Shown: one piece after another, positions 45,053 through 56,090 of the stretch
How positions within the stretch are numbered: the stretch's first letter is position 1
Layout: each line of letters starts with the position of its first letter
Source: Cladosporium sp. IMV 00045
Lineage: Eukaryota; Ascomycota; Dothideomycetes; Cladosporiales; Cladosporiaceae
Direction of reading: 5' to 3'
Length of the DNA: 64,000 bases
Assembly: GCA_001931905.2 (NCBI GenBank)
Contig: MSJI02000888.1
Coordinates: 29,321 to 93,320 of the forward strand
Made by a program: the position numbers and the translations under genes
Notes under the pieces: generated by a model
Databases searched by the model: none
The model's input: only the letters and a program-made list of their open reading frames with translations
What the model was told of the DNA's origin: nothing

Positions 45053-46531
45053 TCACTTCCGGCTAGCGCCCGCACCGCAGCTCGCGAGTCTTGGCGGGCA
45101 AATCTCAAGCATAAAAGGCCTCTCTCCCTCACACTCCTCTTCTGCAAACTATCAGTAGGATGACTAAACGTCATTTAGTCAAGGCTTCGCTACGGCGACT
45201 TGCTGAGGGTTACAAGTGCGGTTTCGTGCCGTCTCTGAGTCTTCCTCCGTTCCCGGCCTTGTAGAGGGACTGTTTTGCGTCCGTCTTTCCTACCAATTGC
45301 GTTCTCCTTTATTGGCAGTGGAACGGGGTTGTGGGATGGACGCTACATATCTTCTTGGAAGATGTAGTCTTTTTGTTTGTGGGAAGTGAATTATGGTCTT
45401 GGGCCCCGGCAACGTGCATTTGGAGAGGCATCCTGAGAATGCCTTTGCACACGCTGCGAATTTCTGTACTACCAGGGTGAATTTTCTGGATCGAGATAAC
45501 GGGAACAACACCCAGCAACATTATCTGAGTGGGCGGCGCACGACAATCATAATGCCTGTCTACGATGTCGCGTCTTTGCATATATGTGCATTTCAAGTGC
45601 GTCGCGAGATGCTGGTGGGCATTTTCGGAGGCGTCCTTCTGTTTCACACGCACAGCGGCATGGCCATGTTCATATCTGTTCAACCTCGTTCCCCTGCTGT
45701 CAGATCCTTATCATTTGCAAATATGGACGATATACGGGCATGATATCCTCGTGGAAGTTTCAAATACTTCATGGGAGTATCGACCGCTAATTAACCACCT
45801 CCGGGCACATGTTCGTCCGGTCTTTCGAATATGGCCAAATTTACATATAGGCAACACCATTCTCACTGGACGCTCACCTGGGCGTTACTCATCACGGACG
45901 AGCATTCGCCCGGCTACAGAGCGCGAGCAAAGCCGCTTACAAAATCACAAAGTATGCCTGGCAGGCTTCTCAGCCAATTTCCTTCAAAGTCCAAACAGAG
46001 ACAAGCACGGACGAATCACATACCCCTGCAACGCATCCCGGGGTCGGCATTGATAGGCCGACTGGCATTTGTTTGGTGCCAGCTTGATGGATGGTTGAGG
46101 GCGACTGACCTTTGTGACATGTCTCCTGCATACCAATGCTTCTGCTGTACATGTTGTATGCATCAACGCTGGAGTCTATATAATGCCATCTTCGCCTGTC
46201 TTCATTCCAACACTAGATCTCCCATTCAGCAAGTACATGACTCTCTTCATTCGTCACTACTTCCTTCCCTCCAGACTTCTCTAACGCTTTCGGCTCCCCA
46301 ACGCGCATTAACCGTCTCATAGTCTCAGCGCTTTGAGCTGAACAGCAACGCTACTGTAGAATCAATAATTCTCTCGCGGACCCCTGAACACGCTTTTGCG
46401 TCGTAGGATTCACCAGACATAACAGCATCACGCTTCCGCTCGGAGAATAAAACTGCCATCTCAAAACCTCTCCCGGCGCGGCAACATCGTCTTCACGCAA
46501 ACGCCTTGCTGTCCCGTCCATCAACTTCATC
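45053..46531. other. Intergenic, about 1.5 kb
   Basis: No supported gene. It includes the promoter of the AIF/FSP1-like gene. Together with 44000-44058 (3' flank of the carboxypeptidase) and the tandem repeat it makes a 2.5-kb gene-free stretch. Confidence 0.4.
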
Positions 46532-47731
46532 ATGTCCGGTGAAACACGCAACATCGTCGTAGTTGGTGCCAACTTCGCTGGCCTCAGTGCTGCTCACTAC
46601 ATCGCCAAGCATACCTTGCCTCAACTTGCTCGCTCCGAACAGGCCAAATATGTCTTGCACATCGTCAGCGAGTCGACCCATTTCTGGTGGCACATCGGTG
46701 CTCCCAGGGAGCTCGTTTCGGTGAAAGAGGCGCCACACGACAAGTACTTCAAGCCCGTCATGGACGGCTTCAAGCAGTACTCCTCGCTCAAGGACTCTAT
46801 CAAATTCCACCACGGATCGGCCACTGCTCTTGATGCAAACACCAGGAACCTCACCTACACTCCTGCCGGCGGCGATGCCCCTGAGGCACTGCCTTACTAC
46901 GCCCTTGTCATCGCCACCGGAATCCGCTCTCCCACTGCCGCCACAACTCTGCACGGCGACCACACCATCTCCATGAAGGCCCTGGAAGACATGAACACGC
47001 GCCTCGCAGCAGCAACCGAAGTCATCGTCGGCGGCGGCGGTCCCATCGCAGTCGAGACCGCCGGCGAGATAGGCGCGCACCTGCAAGGCAAAGCCCGCAT
47101 CACCCTCATCACGGCAGGAGACAAGCTCCTCCCCGCCCTGCGCAAAGCGCTCGCCGACAAAGCCCAGGGTCAGCTCGAGAAACTCGGCGTCACCGTCATG
47201 TACGACACGAAAGTCACCGGCAGCACGCCCGGCGCCGACGGCAAGACCGAGGTGCACCTCAGCAACGGCAAGTCCATGACCGCGGACGTCTACATCCCCG
47301 CCGTCGGCGTCTCGCCCAACACCTCTTTCGTGCCGGACGGCCTCAAAAAGGCCAACGGCTACATCGACGCCAACCCGCTGACCCTGCGCGTCGACTCCGC
47401 CGGGCCCCGCGTCTACGCGCTCGGAGACGTCGCGAACGCAGACAAGGGCGGCGTGCTGAATCTGTACAACGCCGTGCCCGTGTTCGGCGCCAACTTCAAC
47501 CACGACGTGCTGGGCGATGCGGGCCTCGGGGCCGCCGCCGTGCCGGCGGAGAAGCAGTACAAGCGCAACGACGGCGAAACGCAGGTCGTGCCAGTCGGCC
47601 CCAAGACGGGCGTGGGCGCTTTCAACGGATGGAAGCTGCCCGGTCTCATGGTGAGCATGTTCAAGGGAAAGGATTATATGGCTGGGCAGATTCCTACGAT
47701 CTACCAGGGGAACAAGTTTACCAAGGCTTGA
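46532..47731 (+). CDS. AIF/FSP1-like FAD-dependent NAD(P)H oxidoreductase
   Basis: Flavoprotein of the pyridine-nucleotide disulphide oxidoreductase fold, most like fungal AMID/FSP1-type proteins that reduce quinones. Single exon, 399 aa. The FAD motif is NIVVVGANFAGLSAAHYIAK. The NAD(P)H motif is EVIVGGGGPIAVETAGEIGA. The ATG-like motif is ALVIATGIRSP, and the second FAD contact is VYALGDVAN. The redox-active CXXC of disulphide reductases is absent, as expected for this subgroup. No signal or targeting peptide. GC content at third positions is high in the second half. Exact substrate unknown. Confidence 0.87.
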   Translation: MSGETRNIVVVGANFAGLSAAHYIAKHTLPQLARSEQAKYVLHIVSESTHFWWHIGAPRELVSVKEAPHDKYFKPVMDGFKQYSSLKDSIKFHHGSATALDANTRNLTYTPAGGDAPEALPYYALVIATGIRSPTAATTLHGDHTISMKALEDMNTRLAAATEVIVGGGGPIAVETAGEIGAHLQGKARITLITAGDKLLPALRKALADKAQGQLEKLGVTVMYDTKVTGSTPGADGKTEVHLSNGKSMTADVYIPAVGVSPNTSFVPDGLKKANGYIDANPLTLRVDSAGPRVYALGDVANADKGGVLNLYNAVPVFGANFNHDVLGDAGLGAAAVPAEKQYKRNDGETQVVPVGPKTGVGAFNGWKLPGLMVSMFKGKDYMAGQIPTIYQGNKFTKA

Positions 47732-49023
47732 GGGGGAGGGGGTTGTAAGATTTTGAATGTGGGTGAATGTTTCGGCGTCTTAATTGTCAGTGGCGAGGAC
47801 TAATCTTGCGTGAGAGCGAACGAGATGAGCTCGGAGAGGGGATGTAATGGGAGGGTTCTAGTTATTCGATACCCAAAGAATGTAGTGTTTATTCTCTCAT
47901 AGCTTGTTCCATTGAGCAAAGAGTTACAGCGTCACCACGACTCACACCTGCGCTCCGTCTCTCGAAGCCCTCGTGCTGACCGAGCGAGTTGCGCCATGCG
48001 ATGCGACGTAGCCATGACAGCGTCGATGAAAACAAGGAAATGTTCACTGTCTACATTCTACAAGTATGCATTATTGCAGTTCGGATCATGAATGTATCCG
48101 ATTACCGCCCCATGAACATGCCAACATGCCAATATATCATGCGAGAGATCCCATGCTCGACATGGTTCGAGCATGTTTGCATGCTTGTGTCTGTACGCTC
48201 TCACACTTCCACCACTATACACATCACCCGTTGTGGGGACAAGGCATCTCACCCATGAACACGAGCATTTTACGAGGGGCGGTTAAGGTGCCGTGCAACG
48301 GTTGTGCCGTGGCATCTGGCCGGGTCGCACAGATGTGCATCCGATCGTGAAGCGTGCATAAAAATTAATGGCTCGATTGTCTCGAAGGATCGCAGTTGCT
48401 GAGTCCTCCTGCACGTGCTTTCGCTTGAGCGACTTCCAACACAAAGTACTGCCCTACACAGACCTCACTTCTATCCTCTTCATAAAGCATACGCCAGCAA
48501 ACACGCCTGTTCTCGCAGATGGCCGTCTCGCACAAGGCATACATATTCACACTCAGGCCATGGTCCCTCGAAATCCCTGGCACAATTCGGATACGACAGA
48601 GAGGAACATCCGGCAATAGACTTTATGCAGCAGAATTGTTGACCACTGACTGACCTCCCCGTCCCTTTCCCCTCCACCTCATCGACGACGTAACGGTCTT
48701 GTGGGGTTTTCTAGTCTCACAATCAAGTAGTGTTACGCCAGTCTTCACGATCTCCTGCTGAGTGGGTTGCACTTACAGCCCAGCAGGGAGACTGGTTCTG
48801 TTAGTATCTGCATTTGTGCTGACCACGCTATATCCACGTTCCGTTCGAGCCTTTATGACGGGTGTCGATCATGTGTTTATATACTGCTTCATTTTCCCTT
48901 GTGGAAAGTCTATCAATCCTTCAAGCCCTTCGGTGGCGTTGTCTCTGACCTCATTTGAGCCGAGAATATATTCTTGACAATACTTCATCGCAAACTTGAA
49001 AGACGAGACATATCCCCTGATAC
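47732..49023. other. Intergenic, about 1.3 kb
   Basis: Between two rightward genes: 3' UTR of the oxidoreductase and promoter of the P450. No supported gene. Confidence 0.4.
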
Positions 49024-50683
49024 ATGACACTGGCCAACGCCGCAACCATGGATACCCTCTCAACGATCAAGTGGCCCCCAAGGGACACCCAATCCATCAT
49101 CCTCTCCTTCGCCCTCCTATCAATCGTCTACCTCGTCGGATCAAGAGTCTACGACGTCTACTTCGGACCTCTCTCCAAATTCCCAGGCCCGAAACTCAAC
49201 GCTCTCTCGATCCTCCCTGGCCTCCGTACACACTTCAATGGCGAAGAACCAAGAGACATCCCCGCCCTGCACGCCAAATACGGTCCCATCGTGCGAATCA
49301 GCCCGAACAAGCTCTCCTACGCCAACGGCGCGGCCGGCCACAAGGAGATCTACGGCTTTGGAAAGAAAGGATTGACCAAGGACCCCTTGTTCTACGGACG
49401 ACCGCTCAACAAGACTCCCGGCATCATCACCGCCGACGATGCCAACCACGGTCGTCAGAGGAAGATCCTATCCCACAGCTTCTCGGACCGCGCCCTCAAG
49501 GAACAGGAGCCTTTGCTGAAGCAATGGGCCGAGTTTATGAGAGAGAAGATGCTCGAGTTTGCGAATGATGGTAGGAAAGCTAACATGCTCAAGCTCTACA
49601 ACTGCACAACTTTCGGTAAGTCCCCCTGATCACATATCGAATAACAAACTCGTTTCCTAACACCATCCCCAGACATCATGGGCGACCTCACCTTCGCGGA
49701 ATCGCTGCACATGCTCGAAGGCTCCGAATACTCACCATGGGTCAAAACGATCTTCGACGGAATCAAGCGCGGCACTCAAATCAACGGCCTCCGCGCCACA
49801 AGCGACTTGGCCCGCTACCTTCTCGACAACTACCTCCTCAATTCCAAAGTCATCCGCGCCAAACAACTCGAGCACTTCAACTACAGCAAAGAGCGCGTCG
49901 ACCGCCGCCTGGCGCGAACCCCAGACCGTCCCGACCTATGGACGAAAATCATCGAAAAGGGCTTCGGCCCCGACGGCCTCTCCCTCGCCGAACACCACAC
50001 CAACGCCTCCCTCTTCATGACGGCCGGCACGGAAACGACCGCCACAGCGCTATCCGGCACGACGTACCAACTCCTCACGAACCCCGACACGCTCTCCCGC
50101 CTCACGTCCGAAATCCGCACGTCTTTCACACACTTCGACCAACTCACGCTCGAATCCCTCGCCAAGCAAAAATACCTCATGGCCGTCCTCCAGGAGGGCA
50201 TGAGGATGTACCCGCCGGTTCCTTCGGCGCTGCCGCGCATTGTGCCCGAGGGCGGAGCGACGATCTGCGGCGAGTGGATCCCGGCCGGCACCAAGGTGGG
50301 CGTGCACCATTTGAGCACGTACAGGAACGAGGAGCTGTTCCGGAAACCGTATGAGTTTCACCCCGAGAGGTGGTTGGGCGAAGAGGAGTTCAAGGACGAC
50401 AAGCTCGATGCGCTGGAGCCGTTTAGTGTTGGGCCGAGGAATTGTTTGGGCAAGGTTAGTGCAGTTGAACGGCGAGTGGCTCTTGTGATTCTTGAATGAC
50501 GGCTGACTTGAAACGTGATCACAGAACCTAGCATGGCACGAAATGCGCCTCCTCCTCGCGACGGTGATTTTGCACTTCGACCTGAAGCTGTGCGAGGAGA
50601 GCAAGGCGTGGAACCACCAGAAGGTCTTCACGCTGTGGGAGAAGAAGCCTTTGATGGCTACGTTGACTCCCGTGAAGGCTTGA
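49024..50683 (+). CDS. Cytochrome P450, CYP65-like
   Basis: Microsomal monooxygenase resembling CYP65-type enzymes of fungal secondary metabolism (isotrichodermin C-15 hydroxylase relatives). Exons are 49024-49615, 49673-50454 and 50525-50683, giving 510 aa; a second ATG at 49048 is possible. An N-terminal anchor lies at about 26-43. The hinge is PLSKFPGPKLNALS and the early motif HAKYGPIVRISPNKLSYA. The I helix is MTAGTETTATALSGTTYQLL, ExxR is LQEGMR, PERF-like is FHPERW, and the heme loop FSVGPRNCLGKNLAWHEMR is split by the last intron. All catalytic elements are intact. No synthase or transporter gene is next to it, so it is not visibly in a biosynthetic cluster. Confidence 0.9.
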
Positions 50684-51441
50684 ACGCGAAAAAGAGAGGT
50701 ATTGAATGGACCGTATGGATGGATGGATGTGAAAGGCATAGCATACCGGTTTCGAGAAGAAGAATGGAATGACTGAAACGAAGTGAATAATGACCTTTTT
50801 TTTTTGTTTCTCCTCCCCTCTGAACTTTTCTTTCTCCATGAGCTTGCTTGTCCCTTTCCACGGTTGATCTAGCAATTGAAAGCGAAACGCAATATGGCCT
50901 GGGTTCCCGAAAGCCGAGAGGTTGAATATCCGAATAGATAGATGCAGGTAACGTAGTGGCATAGTGTAATTTCCGGCTTCAGATACAGTACAGTGGTGTT
51001 TTGGGTATATTTACATGGTATATTTACATGTCGTCTCTTTTTCGATGTTCGAAGGCCCAGTAGGGTCGGATCTGCGCAGCGAGAAGTAGATTTCACACGT
51101 ATATGACAACAGTGCCATGCACGAATCGTGGAAATAGATCAATGACCCAGATATTGTGGCCAGTGGTTCCGGCTGCTCGGAGGCTGACCGTGCTGAAAAC
51201 GGGTCGCGTGAGCCTTGACGGCGTTGATATGGCAGTCTTGGGAAGTGAAAGCAACCCACCGCTGCAAGCTTATCCAGCGGATTTTGCCTACCAGGCGTAG
51301 GTGCAGGAGGAGGGACTGATGCAACAGCTCCGCATGGCCAGCCAGAGCCATGCCCATACAAGGGAAGGAAGCACAGAGATGGTCGCAGGCTGTACCGCTT
51401 CTCGGAACACATGATCCAAGGTCTCCAACCTTCGAACAAGC
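50684..51441. other. Intergenic between convergent genes
   Basis: 3' flanks of the P450 and ATP10 genes. Nothing else seen. Confidence 0.4.
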
Positions 51442-52560
51442 TCAAGATGCGGCCGACTTAGGCTCCTCAGTCACCTCATCGACTGCGTCTTCCAAAGTCT
51501 GCTCAGGCTTCTCCGGCTTGGGCGCCCTGTGCTCTTGAATAAGTCTGTTCAAACCAGTGTACAAGCTCTCCATCTCTTCAACCTCAGCATTGGCACTGCC
51601 CGCCCAGCGGATCCTATTCTGCCCATCCACCAAGTAGACGTAGCCGATCTTGTCATTCAGAAGACCGATGGCTTCCTTCATGATATCGGAGACGCCACGG
51701 CGCACCATGAAGTACCGGCCTTGCTCCTCGAGGGTCCTCTGCTTGCGCAAGTTGCCCTTGAAGAGCTGCAAGATCCACCATTTCAGCCTGTTTTCTTCCC
51801 AATTGATCTCCACCATTTGTGCGCAATCGCGCGCATTCTCTAACGTCTCATGAAGCGGCGGGTTCTTCTCTTTCGAACAGAACGTGTTGACCTGGTTGAC
51901 CGCCCATTGGCTGCTGACGATGCTGACGATTGAGATCTTGCCGTCCATGACTTCGCACGTATCCCTTCCTAGACCGCCGTAGCCGTCGCGCGTGTTTTTC
52001 TTGACAGCGTCTTTCCTCAGCGTCTGCCCGAAGAAATTGGGGAAGAAGAGGGCATGTTCCGCCTTGAAGAGCCGGTGGTTGGCGATGAACTGCTTTCCCT
52101 TGTGGAAGCGCAGGTTGCTCCAGTCTCTGAAGTACGGCTTTGCAATCTGCCTGGTCATCTTGGAGCGCTTCGCAAGATGCTTGTCGTAGTCTACAAAGTC
52201 GTCGCGACGCTGGCGCAGCGAACGGGCGTCAATGCCCATGTTCTCACCCGGTTGGGGAGGGTTGGGCATGCCGATCGGCCGCGTGAGAGGTGTTGGGTGG
52301 AATTCCTCCGAATCATCGCTCTTCCCGCGGAGTTTGTAGCCGGGCTGATTGAGAGGTGGTTTTGTATTGGTGACTGGCGGCGGAGCGGTATTGGTCACAG
52401 GCGGAGGAGGTGGTGGTGAGTTCGACTTCTTGTTGTCAGGGAGGGAAGCGTAGGCCCTTCGTGAGGTCTGGAAGCATGATGGGCGTGCTTCTGTGAGTGC
52501 GAGAGATCGCAGTGCCTGTAGACACAGTACTGAAGGCGCTTTCATTGTTGTCGACTGCAT
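51442..52560 (-). CDS. ATP10: Mitochondrial ATP synthase assembly factor Atp10
   Basis: Inner-membrane chaperone that binds subunit 6 (Atp6) during F0 assembly. Single exon, 372 aa. The first 40 residues are a basic, Ser/Arg-rich mitochondrial presequence (RSLALTEARPSCFQTSRRAY). A Pro-rich linker follows (PPPPPPVTNTAPPPVTNTKP, an imperfect repeat). The conserved domain covers about 120-345: GIDARSLRQRRDDFVDYDKH, RQIAKPYFRDWSNLRFHKGK, ALFFPNFFGQTL, VSIVSSQWAVNQVNTFC and GYVYLVDGQNRIRWAGSANA, the thioredoxin-like family ending. An alternative ATG lies five codons downstream. Confidence 0.93.
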   Translation of the reverse strand: MQSTTMKAPSVLCLQALRSLALTEARPSCFQTSRRAYASLPDNKKSNSPPPPPPVTNTAPPPVTNTKPPLNQPGYKLRGKSDDSEEFHPTPLTRPIGMPNPPQPGENMGIDARSLRQRRDDFVDYDKHLAKRSKMTRQIAKPYFRDWSNLRFHKGKQFIANHRLFKAEHALFFPNFFGQTLRKDAVKKNTRDGYGGLGRDTCEVMDGKISIVSIVSSQWAVNQVNTFCSKEKNPPLHETLENARDCAQMVEINWEENRLKWWILQLFKGNLRKQRTLEEQGRYFMVRRGVSDIMKEAIGLLNDKIGYVYLVDGQNRIRWAGSANAEVEEMESLYTGLNRLIQEHRAPKPEKPEQTLEDAVDEVTEEPKSAAS

Positions 52561-53015
52561 TGAGGCGTAGACCTGTATGTTTGAGAAATGAACGTAGTCA
52601 GGCCTGTGGTAAGCTCTCCAACCTCGCGATGCCTCGGATTTCCTATTCGGGACGTTTCAGGGCCTCTCAGTGATCGGCTCGGGGGTGCCACAAGGGACCT
52701 GCAGCAGCACGATCTGACCCTTCTAGCCACGATGAGGACGGCATACTAAGATGTGCCACGCGATGGGAATCTGCTAGACTGCTGGTATGATGCAGATGAT
52801 GGGCCGATTACCGCTCCAATGCACGTTTTCAGTCTTCTAAATCATTGCCACTTGAGTATATATTCACAGAACCCTCTCCACACATTGGCTTCTGCTTACA
52901 GCACACCTCTTATTTGATACCTCACTTCCTTTGGCACACAGACGCTGAGCCGTCCTACCACGACTAGATACCCAAATACTCATTCCATTGCAATTCAGAC
53001 TTTTTATTAGTAATC
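52561..53015. other. Divergent promoter region of ATP10 and NIT2
   Basis: About 450 bases between divergent genes. A TATATATT element near 52858 (plus strand) precedes NIT2. No gene seen. Confidence 0.45.
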
Positions 53016-54059
53016 ATGGTACTCATTGTAAGCAGCCTCTCGACCTCGCATCGGATCTGGATAGATCAGCCACTGCGATAGGACCTACGCTTGGGCCCTA
53101 CAACAATGCTAACCTTACCTCCAGGCAGTAGGTCAGATCTCCTCGACGACGTCGATGGAGGAGAACTTGGAGCAATGCCGCTTCGTGATCAACAAGGCGA
53201 TTGCATCCGGTGCTAAGGTGTGTCGCCACTAAGTCCAGGAACTGGGAGACCAACATGCTCACAACGGCAGGCGGTGTTCCTACCCGAGGCAGCCGACTAC
53301 CTCAGCCACGGCCCCGAAGAGTCTTTCAGCCTCTGCAAGTCCGTCGACAAGTCGCCACTCGTCCTCGGTCTCCAGGAAGAGGCCAAGAAGAACAAGCTCC
53401 CGATCTCTGTCGGCATCCACGAGCCCAGCGACGATCCTGAGGCCAAGAAGCTCAGGAACACCCTGATCTGGATCGACGAAGAAGGCCAAATCGCACAGCG
53501 CTACCAGAAGCTGCATCTCTTCGACATGAACCAAGAAAACGGACCGAAGATGATGGAAAGCCACAGCGTCGAATTCGGCAAGCAGATCCTGGCTCCCTTC
53601 GACACGTGCATCGGCAAGATCGGTTCTGCCATCTGCTTCGACCTGCGCTTCTCAGAGCTCGCGCTGCACAACAAAAGGAACGGCGCAACTGTGCTCATCT
53701 ACCCTTCTGCCTTCCACCCTGACACTGGCAAGGTTCACTGGATGCCACTGCTGCAGGCTCGCGCCATCGAGTCGCTGTGCTACGTTATCGCTGCCGGGCA
53801 GGTTGGTGTGCACAATGAGAAGCGTACGAGCTGGGGACACAGCGTTGTGATCAGCCCGTGGGGAGAGATTCTCAAAGAGGCGAGCGGCGAGTGGAAGGGT
53901 GAGCCGGAAGTCTTGATCGCAGATATTGACCAGCAGCTTGTTGAGGAGAAGAGGAGAGGCCTTCCTCAAAACCGCAGAACGTAAGTTCTTCCTGTTTGTT
54001 TTGAGATGATTAGACGTGGGTGCTAATGTTTTCGCAGTGATCTTTACCCGGAGGTATAG
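53016..54059 (+). CDS. NIT2: Nitrilase-superfamily amidase, Nit2 type
   Basis: Carbon-nitrogen hydrolase of the Nit1/Nit2 branch, expected to hydrolyse deaminated glutathione or omega-amidase-type substrates in cytosol or mitochondria. Exons are 53016-53027 (12 nt), 53125-53217, 53271-53980 and 54038-54059 (22 nt), giving 278 aa. The catalytic triad is Glu in AVFLPEAADYL, Lys in RYQKLHLFD and Cys in GSAICFDLRF; supporting residues include the second Glu in AIESLCYVIAAGQ. The C terminus TDLYPEV crosses the last intron and is the family ending. Tiny first and last exons were placed by phase and family continuity. Confidence 0.93.
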
Positions 54060-54525
54060 ACCGGTTAAGGCCTCGCGAGGGCTTGTGACGGTCATCCAGA
54101 GCGATAGTCGGGCGATCGGTAAGCTTTAATATCTTCGACATTATAGAAATGAATAATACGATGGCGACAAACATGCATACAAGAGATTGCGTATCCTCTC
54201 ATTGCAAGAATCAATGACGAAGGATGCGTCTACACGATAAATCCGGGGCCTGTAATTGAATTGCATGTGATGCAACGAAGTGAAGTAAAGTGGCTGAAAA
54301 TACTCAAGCGTGACAGCGCCAATCGCTCCTTCCTTTCTCAGTGCTCTTGCCTTCTGCGCCTTGATTTCTAACTAAACCGCTCATACACGCAGACAACATC
54401 CTCACCCGCGACATCATCACCCGCGACATCCACTGACAACATCCACTGACAACATCAGCACCGAAAACATCAGTATCAACAACATCGACAACAAGAGCAT
54501 CCAAACACCAACACAACTTCCCAAA
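54060..54525. other. Intergenic with ACATC-type short repeats
   Basis: About 465 bases. Between 54395 and 54495 there are recurring short units (CCGCGACATCA, CACTGACAACATC, AACATCAGTATCAAC) that look like an imperfect minisatellite. No gene seen. Confidence 0.45.
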
Positions 54526-55574
54526 ATGGCACACTCTTTACGCCACTCGACTGAACACCGATTCGCGCAAACCCAACCCTCTGCTCGCGAGATCTCTCAA
54601 ACCCCAGCCACCAGCACGTGCCGTCAACGAAGGCACACGGGCCACAGAACATCACAGCCACCAATCACCAAACCGCCACCTCGCCCCTTGATCGAGCAGC
54701 TCCCAGAGCTCATTCCTCACCTGCAACTGCACACCGAGTCATCCTCCAACGAGCCATCAACACTAGCACCTTCCACCCTCAGTTCATCTTTGACCAGTCA
54801 GCACATCGGAACATCACAGTCAGAGCCAGAGCGCCTGTCTCTGCTCGGGTTGCCAGGAGAGCTGCGCAACCAGATCTTCCGCTATGTCGTTGTCCGTGGC
54901 GAACCGATAGAGGTGACACGGTCATGCAAAGCAAATGACGAAAGCATCATCTGTTGCTTAGTACAACTCCTTTTCACGACGTTGAGCCCCCGTCGAGACT
55001 CTCCACCCCTTGCCCAAATGAGACCACCCATTTCACAAAGGAGATAACCCCGCCGCTCACGAGGTCTCACGACAGATCAGGCGCGAGGCCCAATCCCTTC
55101 TGATCCAAGAGAACGAATTCAAGGCACCACATTCCACGAATTCTACAAGACAGGAAACAATCGCCACTGAAAGCGCTGCTCAGACTCTGCGACACGTCTG
55201 GCTCGGAGCTGCAAAGCGTCAGCGTCGAGTTAGCGAAGAACGTCTGGTATCCGAGCCACACACTTCGAACCCTACTCGTGAAGGAACATCTCACAATCAC
55301 CAGACGCGAGGGGCGGCTGCAACTTACTGCTCTGCTCGAATGCGAGAGATGCGCATGCCATTTGCAACAACTTGGCCGCATGAGCGAAGGGTCGATTCCC
55401 GAGTTCCTGAAACGCCTATGGCATCATCTCTACGTGGAATCGAAGACCTCGGACTTGCTAACTCATGTTAGTTTGGGGGCAAGGGTCAGAACTCTTCCCA
55501 GTCCTTCTTTGGGTCTGGAATATCGGGACAATGACAACGATTTCTGTGACGATTGCAACATGTTCAAGTTCTGA
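54526..55574 (+). pseudogene. Degenerate F-box-like gene of the LPGELRNQIF type
   Basis: A Thr/Ser-rich N terminus leads to RLSLLGLPGELRNQIFRYV, the short F-box-like motif of a large, fast-evolving fungal protein family of unknown substrate. Downstream, expected family pieces appear in different frames: HEVSRQIRREAQSLLIQENEF at about 55050-55115, then ALLRLCDTSGSELQSVSVE and HTLRTLLVKEHLTI from about 55170, running open to 55574 in the third frame. At the first change the local sequence is one base short of the usual PLTxVSRQ reading. I see no consensus introns that would reconcile the frames, so I call it a pseudogene; several unrecognised introns cannot be excluded. Confidence 0.5.
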
Positions 55575-56090
55575 TGGCTTGAACCGAGATATCGGGTGCG
55601 TGGAAGGTTCCGATCACTGCGACGAACGTAAGAACACGAAAGTTTTCAGGTTCTGACATGTTGGATAGAAAGGCGCTGCAGATCAGGTACGACGTGGGTC
55701 ATGAACTACTGAGCAAGTCAGGAGCGACTCTCAGCAATGGTGAGAGCTGATGCCATGGACTTCCAGGGTAAAGGAAAGGATGGACAAACAATGTGACAGG
55801 GAAGGTGGAGATCAACCAGAACGATAAGACTTTGTACGATTCGAGAAAATGACAATAACGACTTGACCATGATGAACTCTACAACATCCAAGTGACCCGT
55901 TCAAGTGTAATCAAACAAATTCGTTTAAGCATATAGACTTGCGCACCGTCAACGTACGCCCGATTCCACCCATGTGAAGTGGGGTCCAGAGCACAGCGAA
56001 TTAAACCAAGACCCAATCACTGAGCATACCACACCTTGTGACGAAACTTCATAAGCCATCCCAAGTCAGAGAAAAGGAAAAACCACCCCT
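55575..56090. other. Intergenic between convergent genes
   Basis: About 500 bases; 3' flank of casein kinase 2 beta and of the degenerate gene. Nothing supported. Confidence 0.4.
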
